Virus record (IMG/VR): IMGVR_UViG_3300034284_001649
Location: 1 to 32,439 of that record
Reading direction: 5' to 3' (one strand)
Origin: a virus
Length of the DNA stretch: 32,439 nucleotides
In this document: piece by piece, positions 24,292 to 30,682 of the stretch
Layout: each line of letters opens with the position of its first letter
Numbering within the stretch: the stretch's first letter is position 1
The notes under the pieces: model-generated
What the model was told of the DNA's origin: nothing
Database searches by the model: none
The model's input: the letters and a program-made list of their open reading frames with translations, nothing else
Program-made: the position numbers and the translations under genes

Positions 24292-24320
24292 TTGATAGTT
24301 GGCAGTCTCATCATTTTCAA
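24292..24320 (-). promoter_or_regulatory. Putative late-operon promoter
   Basis: On the minus strand TTGAAA (24315-24320) and TATCAA (24292-24297) are separated by exactly 17 bases, 5/6 and 4/6 matches to sigma-70 hexamers. It would start about 40 bases upstream of the terminase ATG. It also overlaps the space between the putative arm site and core. Confidence 0.45.
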
Positions 24321-24342
24321 CGAGTTACAAAAAGCGTGTTAC

Positions 24343-24353
24343 GGGTTCGAATT
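24343..24353 (+). other. tRNA T-arm-like sequence, possible attP core
   Basis: GGGTTCGAATT matches the T-loop segment of bacterial tRNA genes (GGTTCGAAT). No tRNA can be folded around it: the bases after it do not pair with those before. Phages that integrate into tRNA genes carry such a piece in attP, and this one lies about 150 bases before the integrase start. Confidence 0.35.
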
Positions 24354-24470
24354 GTTATGTTTATGGCGATATTTAATCGTCGTAAGTTTGTCGAATTACT
24401 CTGTTAAATCAAAAGTTACAACGATTCGTGTTTTTACGAAAAGTATTACCTTATGAAAAATATTGAACAT

Positions 24471-24493
24471 TTTTACACAAAAATCAGTCACAA
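24471..24493 (+). repeat. Direct-repeat element, right copy
   Basis: TTTTACACAA, three or four A/T bases, then CAGTCACAA, ending 8 bases before the integrase ATG. It repeats the 24266-24285 element about 205 bases away. At this position a bound protein would block integrase expression. Confidence 0.5.
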
Positions 24494-24501
24494 GAAAAAC
24501 C

Positions 24502-25728
24502 ATGAGTATTGAAATTTTAGAGCGAAAAAATGAAGGCGCTGTGGTGCGGCTCAACAGCTCGACGGTGCAAGTCACGAAAATCAAAAACGGGGCCTACCGG
24601 CAATTTCTGCTGCGCTGGAAAGTTGGGCGCAAATCGATGCGGCGGGTTTTTGCCAAAAGGCCGAGCGCGTTGGAAGAGGCCCGACGTATCGTCGGGGACT
24701 TGGCACGCGCCGAGGGCGAAAAGACGGCGGTTCATTCAGACGATATTATATTCCTTCGCGAGTGTTTGCGCAAAGCGGGTGGGAAAAGTCGACTGCTGGA
24801 AGCGGTCAATCTTTACGTGCAGACGCACCCCATCGGGGCCGGGCGAAAATCGGTGACGGATGTCACGGACGAGTTCATGGACTGGATGCGCGAGCGCCAA
24901 GAGGTGAAGAAGCTCTCGAAGGCATACATCAACGATTTGAACTCGCTGACGGGACAGATGCGTAACTGGATGGGGCACCGGGCGATGGCGGAGGTGACCC
25001 ACAAAGACATGCAGGAGTTCATCTCCAAGGGCGCATGGTCTCCGTATACTTACCGAAACTTCGTGCGGGCTTGGCAAGCGGTGGAAAAATTTGCCAAGCG
25101 TTCGGGTTATCTCGGTAAAGACTTTGAGTCGATCACGACCGATCTTGCGTTGCCCCCGACCGACCGGCGGATTGTGCCGATCTTCAAGCCTTACGAGTTA
25201 GTCCATCTGCTGATCTTGGCGAAAAAAGACGAGATCCCTTACTTGGCGACCATGTGTTTTGCTGGTTCCCGCCGGGCTGAGTTCCAGCGGATGACCGCGG
25301 AACACCTCCGTTTCGACGAACACCACGCCGTTATCGACGAGACGATAGCCAAAACCGCGGCCCGTCGAACCTTGGACATTACCGACCAAGTGAAAGCCTG
25401 GCTGAGTGTGGCGGCACTGCCTGAGACTGGACGGCTGACATGTCATCGCCGGGTGGCGGCAATCAGCAGGGATGTTTCACGCCTCGGGATACTCGGGCTT
25501 GAATGGAAAAAGAACGTGCTGCGACATTCGTTCTGCTCTTACCACTACGCTAAATACCGCAACGCGAACGAAACCTCTTACTTGGCGGGGAATAGTCCGA
25601 AGACACTCCAAAGATATTATCGTGCGCTCGTAACCTCCGCGGAAGCAGATGAGTGGTTTAATATTACGCCGCAATACGTGAGGGACTACGCTACTGAAAA
25701 TGGCTTGTCAGCGTTAATAAAATGGTGA
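24502..25728 (+). CDS. int: Tyrosine integrase/recombinase
   Basis: I chose ATG 24502 (408 aa); an upstream in-frame TTG at 24463 would run through the direct repeat. Residues about 20-70 look like an arm-binding N-terminal domain, 115-215 a SAM-like core-binding domain (VTDEFMDWMRERQEVKKLSK). The catalytic domain has FAGSRRAEF (Arg257), a beta-hairpin Lys (Lys284), NVLRHSFCSYHY (Arg341), LAGNSPKTLQRYY (Tyr372 or Tyr373 as nucleophile). The usual His of HxxR and the later His/Trp are both Asn (338 and 364), as I recall in verrucomicrobial integrases, so it is probably active. It suggests a temperate life style. Confidence 0.85.
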   Translation: MSIEILERKNEGAVVRLNSSTVQVTKIKNGAYRQFLLRWKVGRKSMRRVFAKRPSALEEARRIVGDLARAEGEKTAVHSDDIIFLRECLRKAGGKSRLLEAVNLYVQTHPIGAGRKSVTDVTDEFMDWMRERQEVKKLSKAYINDLNSLTGQMRNWMGHRAMAEVTHKDMQEFISKGAWSPYTYRNFVRAWQAVEKFAKRSGYLGKDFESITTDLALPPTDRRIVPIFKPYELVHLLILAKKDEIPYLATMCFAGSRRAEFQRMTAEHLRFDEHHAVIDETIAKTAARRTLDITDQVKAWLSVAALPETGRLTCHRRVAAISRDVSRLGILGLEWKKNVLRHSFCSYHYAKYRNANETSYLAGNSPKTLQRYYRALVTSAEADEWFNITPQYVRDYATENGLSALIKW

Positions 25729-25743
25729 ACAACCGATGTATGA

Positions 25744-25758
25744 AACTGTCTAACAGTT
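25744..25758. promoter_or_regulatory. 15-bp inverted repeat, operator candidate
   Basis: AACTGT-CTA-ACAGTT is a perfect 6-bp inverted repeat with a 3-base centre. It lies 24 bases upstream of a ribbon-helix-helix-like gene, which may autoregulate through it. Between it and the ATG is AAGAAAGGAAA followed by six AC dinucleotides (25769-25780), which would set the ribosome-binding spacing. Confidence 0.45.
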
Positions 25759-25782
25759 AAGAAAGGAAACACACACACACCC

Positions 25783-26091
25783 ATGAAAACCCAAACAACT
25801 GGTCGCCTAAGACCCGGAACCGAAAGAGTCAGCTATGTAGAGGATAAAAGCTCCTCCGCAGCTCTGCGCCTTCTGGCCGCAGCTAAAAGAACGAACGTCT
25901 CTGCCTTGATTCGCGAGGCTGTTGCTCAGTTTCTCAAGAAAGAGGATCCTGATAAAGACTTGGCCAGAGTGGCGAATCACCTCGGAGCGATTATGGCCGA
26001 CTCGAAGGAAGCACGGGCGGCTGAGACGCTCGACGCGGAAACACAAAAAGCCATCGCGGAAATCTTCCGGAAACACCGCAAGAAGGTATAA
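25783..26091 (+). CDS. Ribbon-helix-helix-like small protein (102 aa)
   Basis: A short basic start (MKTQTTGRLRPGTERVSYVE) is followed by helix SAALRLLAAAKRTNVSALIR and EAVAQFLKKED. The order strand, helix, Asn-Val-Ser turn, helix (ALIREAVAQFL) is that of CopG/Arc-type ribbon-helix-helix proteins. The C-terminal third is a long charged helix (KEARAAETLDAETQKAIAEI, RKHRKKV). A good ribosome-binding region (AAAGGAAA) is present, though the spacer is a dinucleotide repeat. It is the second early gene after the integrase and may be a repressor or antitoxin-like regulator. No toxin gene is next to it. Confidence 0.65.
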   Translation: MKTQTTGRLRPGTERVSYVEDKSSSAALRLLAAAKRTNVSALIREAVAQFLKKEDPDKDLARVANHLGAIMADSKEARAAETLDAETQKAIAEIFRKHRKKV

Positions 26092-26125
26092 AAAAGTTAA
26101 TATAAACCCATCACCGCCAACCCTT

Positions 26126-26145
26126 TGTGTTTATTAATAAACACA
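26126..26145. promoter_or_regulatory. Perfect 20-bp palindrome, operator candidate
   Basis: TGTGTTTATTAATAAACACA is a fully self-complementary 20-mer. It has no GC-rich stem or T-run, so it is not terminator-like. It lies 40 bases upstream of the 26186 gene. Dimeric repressors bind sites of this form. Confidence 0.55.
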
Positions 26146-26185
26146 TACTCAGCAACACCTAATAACAATAAGCCCATACCATAAC

Positions 26186-26353
26186 ATGAACATTGCCCTA
26201 CCTGAGAACCTCACCACCGAACTCCACGAAGCCGCTCATTACTGCTCGATCCCCCCAGACCGACTTATCACTTTATTTGTGGAGGACGGGTTGAAGTTGT
26301 ATCGTGAGAGCTGTGACGAATTCCGAGGCACCCTTGACGGAGAAAATCAGTAA
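26186..26353 (+). CDS. Small RHH-like protein (55 aa)
   Basis: The sequence reads MNIALPENLTTELHEAAHYC and SIPPDRLITLFVEDGLKLYR, then an acidic tail (ESCDEFRGTLDGENQ). Strand-helix-turn-helix order with IPPDRLITLFVEDGL as second helix resembles a minimal ribbon-helix-helix repressor. It lies downstream of the palindrome and a TAATAACAA sequence, with no Shine-Dalgarno. Its 3' end overlaps the next frame by about 40-50 bases. The frame is short; the fitting fold and placement are the support. Confidence 0.55.
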   Translation: MNIALPENLTTELHEAAHYCSIPPDRLITLFVEDGLKLYRESCDEFRGTLDGENQ

Positions 26354-26492
26354 TCTGCGCAACCCCAAGTTGATACGTAGTTTCGCCAGCGACCCCGAGC
26401 TTGAAGACCGCCTCAAAAAGGAGTCCGAAAGCTCGGGGCGTTCAATGAGTTCGGTGATCCGGCAGGCACTGCGTAAACACTTCGGCTTGTAA
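26304..26492 (+). CDS. Ribbon-helix-helix protein (up to 62 aa)
   Basis: The C-terminal half, LIRSFASDPELEDRLKKESE and SSGRSMSSVIRQALRKHFGL, is a clear CopG-type ribbon-helix-helix: strand, helix, Ser-Met-Ser turn, helix. The start is uncertain. GTG at 26304 and GTG at 26313 are both in frame and both lie inside the previous gene; a further internal start is possible. The stop TAA is part of a leader motif for the excisionase-like gene. It probably regulates early promoters together with the other two small RHH proteins. Confidence 0.6.
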   Translation: MRAVTNSEAPLTEKISNLRNPKLIRSFASDPELEDRLKKESESSGRSMSSVIRQALRKHFGL

Positions 26493-26504
26493 TAACAGCA
26501 TAAA
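26490..26504 (+). promoter_or_regulatory. Intercistronic leader motif, copy 8
   Basis: TAATAACAGCATAAA on the plus strand. Its first TAA is the stop of the RHH gene (26490-26492) and the ATG at 26506 follows after one T. It is the plus-strand, early-gene counterpart of the late copies. Confidence 0.6.
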
Positions 26505-26505
26505 T

Positions 26506-26796
26506 ATGACTTCCATGACTCTCGAATGCGAGTCGTTTACCGCGACCCCGCTCGAAAGCGGCAAGATGCGTCTGGTCATCAAAGCCGCCAAACCCAGCCA
26601 AAGCGCGACACTGACCCCGCAAGAAGCGGTCGAGAGGTTGAGCGAACTCTTTGGCAAGCCTGTCAAAAAACACTCGCTCACCTATTGGCGTAAACGCGGA
26701 CTGCCCTACACCCAGGTCAGTGAGAAAAAATTCATCTACCACGCCGCCGAGATTAACCGCTGGGCCGAGGGGCTGATGCCCTCTTCATTGCTATGA
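26506..26796 (+). CDS. Excisionase-like winged-helix protein
   Basis: The 96-residue product has a short N-terminal beta part (CESFTATPLESGKMRLVIKA). Residues about 36-92 follow as LTPQEAVERLSELFGKPVKK, SLTYWRKRGLPYTQVSEKKF and IYHAAEINRWAEGLMP. The Tyr-Trp-Arg-Lys-Arg-Gly-Leu segment and the following strand are what MerR/excisionase-type winged helices show. In the integrase-containing early region this may be the directionality factor or a transcription regulator. It overlaps the next gene by ATGA. Confidence 0.6.
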   Translation: MTSMTLECESFTATPLESGKMRLVIKAAKPSQSATLTPQEAVERLSELFGKPVKKHSLTYWRKRGLPYTQVSEKKFIYHAAEINRWAEGLMPSSLL

Positions 26797-27263
26797 ACTC
26801 CCGGCAAAAAGGCAAACGGGTCGAGCGCCTCTGGCGCGATCAGCTTCGCGAGGCGGGGTTTCTCAAAGCATTCCGCGGGCAACAATACTGCGGAGCGGCC
26901 GGCAATGCGGATGTGGTTTGCCCTGAGTTGCCGACCGTGCACTTCGAAGTGAAGGGCGTGCAGAACTTGAACGTGTTAGCCGCGATGAAGCAAGCGATCG
27001 CCGACGCCGGAAATAAAACGCCGACTGTCGCCCACAAAAAGAACGGCGAGCCGTGGCTTGTGACCATGCTCGCCGATGATTGGCTGCGTCTGGTTCGCAG
27101 TTCCGACTGGGTTACCAGTCCGCCATCTCCCCAAGAAGCGCCCGAGTCGACGCCGACACCTCACGGCGACGTTCTCTATTCACACGGATTTGTTCCGTCA
27201 CCCCGTCTAGTTGATTGCCCGACGAGTAGTAATAGCGATTGCCCTGTTTCTGAACATAAGTAA
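26793..27263 (+). CDS. Holliday-junction-resolvase-like nuclease
   Basis: Residues 1-105 match the archaeal-type Hjc pattern: NSRQKGKRVERLWRDQLREA, AFRGQQYCGAAGNADVVCPE, VHFEVKGVQNLNVLAAMKQA, then HKKNGEPWLVTM. Catalytic positions are Glu11, Asp40 and Glu52-x-Lys54. Such enzymes cut branched DNA before packaging. From about residue 107 the sequence turns low in complexity (SPPSPQEAPESTPTPHGDVL). This tail is exactly the part that runs antisense to the secreted-protein gene at 27112-27366, so it may be non-functional read-through. The start overlaps the excisionase-like stop. Confidence 0.75.
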   Translation: MNSRQKGKRVERLWRDQLREAGFLKAFRGQQYCGAAGNADVVCPELPTVHFEVKGVQNLNVLAAMKQAIADAGNKTPTVAHKKNGEPWLVTMLADDWLRLVRSSDWVTSPPSPQEAPESTPTPHGDVLYSHGFVPSPRLVDCPTSSNSDCPVSEHK

Positions 27264-27366
27264 TCCCGTTCGGTTTCGAGAGATCGACTACATAAAAAGA
27301 CCCGTCGCCGGCCCAAGCGGTCCCGCCAAGCAGCCCCGCTACGATGAGTGAGTTAATAATTTTCAT
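27112..27366 (-). CDS. Secreted small protein gene on opposite strand
   Basis: This 84-residue frame runs against all neighbours. It starts with a textbook Sec signal peptide, MKIINSLIVAGLLGGTAWAG, with an AWA cleavage site, and continues DGSFYVVDLSKPNGITYVQK, GNRYYYSSGNQLDGVTEQIR and VNRERRREVSASTRALLGEM. No lipobox. The start at 27366 lies 18 bases before the divergently read helicase gene. The 3' part is antisense to the end of the resolvase gene. A reversed, exported gene in an early operon is typical of 'moron' cargo expressed in lysogens, for example for superinfection exclusion; that role is inferred. Confidence 0.6.
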   Translation of the reverse strand: MKIINSLIVAGLLGGTAWAGDGSFYVVDLSKPNGITYVQKQGNRYYYSSGNQLDGVTEQIRVNRERRREVSASTRALLGEMADW

Positions 27367-27384
27367 ACGGTTAAATAGACATAA

Positions 27385-29802
27385 ATGATAACCAAGGCGT
27401 TCAAACTTTTCCCCTACCAAGAGAAAGCCGTGGAACGGCACCTGAAGATCCTGGACTCGGTCGGAGCGTCACTCGACGGGACCGGGTGTGGTGGGGGCAA
27501 GACCATCATCGCCAGTGCTGTTGCTGCACGATATGCGCTAAAAGTGTGCGTTGTGTGTCCTAAAAGTGTCATTTTCAAATGGACAGAAACCCTGTCCAGC
27601 TTTGGGGTGAATCCTCTGTTCTGCTTGAACCCCGAAAAGTTACGGAACGGGAACACCCCGTGGCTCAAAAAGATACCCAAAGGAGGAAAGAAGATTGCCT
27701 TTGAGTGGCAGCTTCCCGAGCGGTGTCTTCTCATCTTCGATGAGGCGCACATGTTTGGGGCTTACAACTCCCAGAACGGGAAGATGCTGGAAGCCGCCGC
27801 GGGGGACCATACGGTCTTGATGCTCTCGGCCACGGCCGCGGAGTCGCCGCTCAAAATGAAGGCGATCGGGGTCAACCTCCGGCTCTTCACCTCCGGCTAC
27901 TTCTGGAAATGGGTCCGTGAGATGGGGGCCGAAGAAGGGCGCTGGGGTGGCCTCGAATGGAATCCCCGCCGCCCAGAGAACAAAGAAAAGATGGAGCGGC
28001 TTCACCATTCGGTATTCGCGAACCGCGGATACCGGGTAAGCGAGGACGAGCTTCGCGAGGAGTTGCCGGAATTGATGCTTTCAGACGAGCCGCTTTGGCT
28101 CTCAGACAAAGACCGCACTAAAATAAAAGAACTCTATGAAGAAATGGCAGATCCCGAAGATCCGGGCGGCGTCAAAAACCTCCGGCAGCGGCAAGCGATC
28201 GAGCTTGTCAAAATCCCCTACCTCGTCGAGAGGGCCAAGGAGATCGTCGAGTCCGGAGGGTCGGCGGTCGTCTTCCTCAACTTTCACGAAAGCATCGACG
28301 CCGCACGGATTCACTTTGAGGGAGGCTGCGTCATCGACGGACGGGAAAGCGCGAAAGCCAGGGCGGAAACCCAACGCCGTTTCCAAGCCAACGAACTCCG
28401 GACGATCATCGTGCAAATCGCGGCCGGCGGACAAAGCATCGACCTACACGACACTATGGGAGAGTTCCCGCGAGTGGCACTTCTCTGTCCACAATTCTCT
28501 GGCCTCGTGGAAGAGCAGGCTCTTGGACGTGTGCGAAGGGTGGGTGCCAGGTCTCGGGCACTGGCTCTGCGGCTCTACGCGCCGCGCTCGGTCGAGGAAG
28601 GTGCGCTCAAACTAACGGCCGAAAAACGGGAAAATGTAGGGATCTTAAATTTTGGTGAAAAAAATTTGAACAATGGGGTGATCACCCCTGTCTCATCTTC
28701 CGTGACGTTAATAACCCCACAAATTGATGCGCAGCAGCACAGCGAACATTCGCCAAGCTCCCTTAAAGAAAAAGCCAAATGTCCAGGATTCCGCAACGAC
28801 CAAACTCGCGATCAAACCGCCGCCAACCGAGGGACGCTCGGTCACCTCGCGGTGGAAAAAGAAAACCTCGACGTGATCCCGCCGGACGACCCGAAACTGC
28901 GCGAAGCGGCGGGTATGTGTCTGAAGTATCTCGCAGTGCTAAGAGCACCCCTCGTAAAAGCGCGGGAGCTTCGGGAGCAACGCTACACCATGCTCGACCA
29001 GTTCGGACACATCGACCACATCATCCTGCATGGGGAAAACAAGGCCGAGCTAGTCGACTACAAATTTGCTTTCGGGGAATACGTGGCGGATTCACCACAA
29101 TTTTGGGCGTATGCCGTCGGCTTGTGGGACGCTCATCCTGAAGTCGAGCAACTCACCGTTCATGTTCTTCTCCCCTTCCGAGGGGTCATCGACCGCGAGA
29201 CGTGGCACCGGGAAAGTGACTACGATCGTCTGTCTGCGCAAACTGCCGCCATCATCGCTGCGGCGAGGCGGGATGACCCCTCGGACTATTTGACCGGCGC
29301 ACATTGCGCATGGTGCGCCAAACAAGCCAAGTGCCCGAAACTCTCGTCACTCGCACTGACGATTGCCTCAAACTACAAGGCCGACGAACTCGTCCTGCCC
29401 GAGCCCTACGATCCGGCCAACATCACCGACCCGCACGTAATGGCGTTCGCCAAGAAAGCTGCGCCGATTATGAAGTCATGGGCCGAGAAGGTGGATGCCG
29501 CGGCTCTTGATATGCGGCTCAACCAAGGGATTGAGATTCCTGGGTTCGAACTGGCCGAGCGCAATCTTCCTTTCAAGATCACCGACGCTCAAGCCGCTTG
29601 GGATGTGGTCAAAGACAAAATTACCCCCGAAGCCTTCGCCGCCTGTGCGGAGGTCAAGATCGGGGACTTGGAGAAAGCCATCGCCCGGACTGCCAAGCGC
29701 GGCGAGATGGCCAAAGCCAAGGAACAGCTTCGTGACGCGCTGGTTGATGCCAGCGCGGCCAAGTCCGAGGGGACTTATCACTACCTCAAAAAGACTAAAT
29801 AG
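27385..29802 (+). CDS. SF2 helicase fused to RecB/Cas4-type nuclease
   Basis: An 805-residue fusion. Residues 1-430 are an SF2 (SNF2/DEAD-like) helicase: FPYQEKAVERH, Walker A DGTGCGGGKT (32-41), DEAH at 119-122, LMLSATAAES near 150, GGQSID and motif VI QALGRVRRVG. After a low-complexity linker, residues about 455-700 read like the phage DUF2800/RecB nuclease family. They show SPSSLKEKAKCPGF (first Cys near 466), GTLGHLAVE (His486), GHIDHII (Asp543), ELVDYKF (Asp557-x-Lys559) and CAWCAKQAKC (641, 644, 650). One early and three late Cys fit a 4Fe-4S nuclease. A DNA end-processing recombination machine is inferred. Confidence 0.8.
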   Translation: MITKAFKLFPYQEKAVERHLKILDSVGASLDGTGCGGGKTIIASAVAARYALKVCVVCPKSVIFKWTETLSSFGVNPLFCLNPEKLRNGNTPWLKKIPKGGKKIAFEWQLPERCLLIFDEAHMFGAYNSQNGKMLEAAAGDHTVLMLSATAAESPLKMKAIGVNLRLFTSGYFWKWVREMGAEEGRWGGLEWNPRRPENKEKMERLHHSVFANRGYRVSEDELREELPELMLSDEPLWLSDKDRTKIKELYEEMADPEDPGGVKNLRQRQAIELVKIPYLVERAKEIVESGGSAVVFLNFHESIDAARIHFEGGCVIDGRESAKARAETQRRFQANELRTIIVQIAAGGQSIDLHDTMGEFPRVALLCPQFSGLVEEQALGRVRRVGARSRALALRLYAPRSVEEGALKLTAEKRENVGILNFGEKNLNNGVITPVSSSVTLITPQIDAQQHSEHSPSSLKEKAKCPGFRNDQTRDQTAANRGTLGHLAVEKENLDVIPPDDPKLREAAGMCLKYLAVLRAPLVKARELREQRYTMLDQFGHIDHIILHGENKAELVDYKFAFGEYVADSPQFWAYAVGLWDAHPEVEQLTVHVLLPFRGVIDRETWHRESDYDRLSAQTAAIIAAARRDDPSDYLTGAHCAWCAKQAKCPKLSSLALTIASNYKADELVLPEPYDPANITDPHVMAFAKKAAPIMKSWAEKVDAAALDMRLNQGIEIPGFELAERNLPFKITDAQAAWDVVKDKITPEAFAACAEVKIGDLEKAIARTAKRGEMAKAKEQLRDALVDASAAKSEGTYHYLKKTK

Positions 29803-29816
29803 TAATAACAGCATAA
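29803..29816 (+). promoter_or_regulatory. Intercistronic leader motif, copy 9
   Basis: TAATAACAGCATAA on the plus strand, directly after the TAG stop of the helicase-nuclease gene. The ATG at 29831 follows after another AT-rich stretch, a longer distance than in other copies. Confidence 0.55.
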
Positions 29817-29830
29817 CAAATAATACGAAT

Positions 29831-30583
29831 ATGGGAAAAGTATCGTTCGACGAAATCGTGCCAACCTCCACCGAGGACAAGGCTATCGCAATCAAACCCG
29901 AGACGACGCTCACCGCGCCCATCATCGCCGACCCCGAAAAGGGCTTGGTCGGTGAATGGACCAGTGAGGACATCCGCCTCCCCCGCCTGAACTTGGTCAA
30001 CAAGTCCGGCGACCTCTCCAACAACTTCACGCCCGGATGCTGGGTGATCCAGAAGGAACACCAAATCTCCAACGTCGCGAAAGACAACAAGGAGAAAGGT
30101 GAACCGATCTTGGTCATCGGCGCACGCATGATGAAGCAATACCAAGAGAACATTCCTTACGATGAGCGCGAGTCGACTCCGACCAGGGTGTTCAACACCG
30201 CAGCCGAAGTTCGCGCTGAGAACGGCTTCATCTCCCGCAAGCGCGGCCTCGGCAACTTCAGTGAGATCGCGCACATCGAGTTTTTTGTGCAGGAATCCGA
30301 CGCGCTTTCCGAAGACGCCAAGGCTCTCTTCTTCTACACCTTCGGTGACAAGAAGTATGCCCGCGTCATCTACACGGCGAGCAGCACTTCGTTCTCCGCA
30401 GTCGCGGTCACGATGGCATCCGCCCTCCGCGGTCACCTCGCCAATACCGGCCTGATTGGCGGTTTTTGGCAACTCGGTTCGGTCCTAACCAAGGACACGA
30501 AGAACTCATGGTGGTCACCCACCCTTCGCACCGCGGGACTCGTTGAAGACTCCGTGCGCGAAGAGATCGCTGCCTTGATCTAA
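29831..30583 (+). CDS. Conserved-type phage protein, possible ssDNA-binding
   Basis: A 250-residue protein: MGKVSFDEIVPTSTEDKAIA, then IRLPRLNLVNKSGDLSNNFT, GEPILVIGARMMKQYQENIP, NFSEIAHIEFFVQESDALSE, ALFFYTFGDKKYARVIYTAS and a C-terminal AVAVTMASALRGHL. The beta pattern with aromatic residues and its place right after the recombination nuclease fit a replication or recombination accessory protein. I recall similar proteins in other phages as unknowns. The frame is open upstream, but the ATG after the leader motif is the sensible start. Function not assigned. Confidence 0.6.
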   Translation: MGKVSFDEIVPTSTEDKAIAIKPETTLTAPIIADPEKGLVGEWTSEDIRLPRLNLVNKSGDLSNNFTPGCWVIQKEHQISNVAKDNKEKGEPILVIGARMMKQYQENIPYDERESTPTRVFNTAAEVRAENGFISRKRGLGNFSEIAHIEFFVQESDALSEDAKALFFYTFGDKKYARVIYTASSTSFSAVAVTMASALRGHLANTGLIGGFWQLGSVLTKDTKNSWWSPTLRTAGLVEDSVREEIAALI

Positions 30584-30591
30584 CCCAATTT

Positions 30592-30667
30592 CCCCGGTGG
30601 GAGGCTTATTGCGGGTGTCGTGGGTCACCCGCCCGGCTATGGGCCGGCCTTTCTCCTCCTGCCGGGG
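30592..30667 (+). ncRNA. Three-way-junction RNA leader
   Basis: The RNA folds on paper into a closed three-way junction. A 13-bp outer stem joins 30592-30604 (CCCCGGUGGGAGG) to 30655-30667 (CCUCCUGCCGGGG), 11 Watson-Crick plus two G-U pairs. Hairpin A has 7-bp GCGGGUG/CACCCGC (30611-30617/30626-30632), loop of 8. Hairpin B has 5-bp CCGGC/GCCGG (30633-30637/30643-30647), loop of 5. The gene start is 15 bases after the stem and no T-run follows, so it is not a normal terminator. It may be a cis-regulatory or stabilising leader. I match it to no known riboswitch. Confidence 0.65.
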
Positions 30668-30682
30668 ACCCCTTTCAAAACT

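Larger units (their letters stand above)
24244..24501. other. Divergent control region and attP candidate
   Basis: This AT-rich 258-base gap separates the leftward late operon from the rightward early genes. It holds a leftward promoter-like site (24292-24320), a pair of long direct-repeat elements at its ends, a tRNA T-arm-like GGGTTCGAATT (24343-24353), three GTTAC words (24324, 24338, 24415) and a short inverted repeat TTCGT-N6-ACGAA (24425-24440). No convincing rightward -35/-10 pair was found. Confidence 0.6.

Noticed and set aside
24330-24365. tRNA gene around the TTCGAAT sequence
   Set aside because: The flanking bases cannot form a T-stem, and no acceptor or anticodon arm is present. 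Kept only as a possible attachment core.
24370-24470. Rightward sigma-70 promoter for the integrase
   Set aside because: Several TATTTA/TATTAC/TATGAA -10-like words exist, but none has a reasonable -35 at 16-18 bases (best is TTCGAA at 18).
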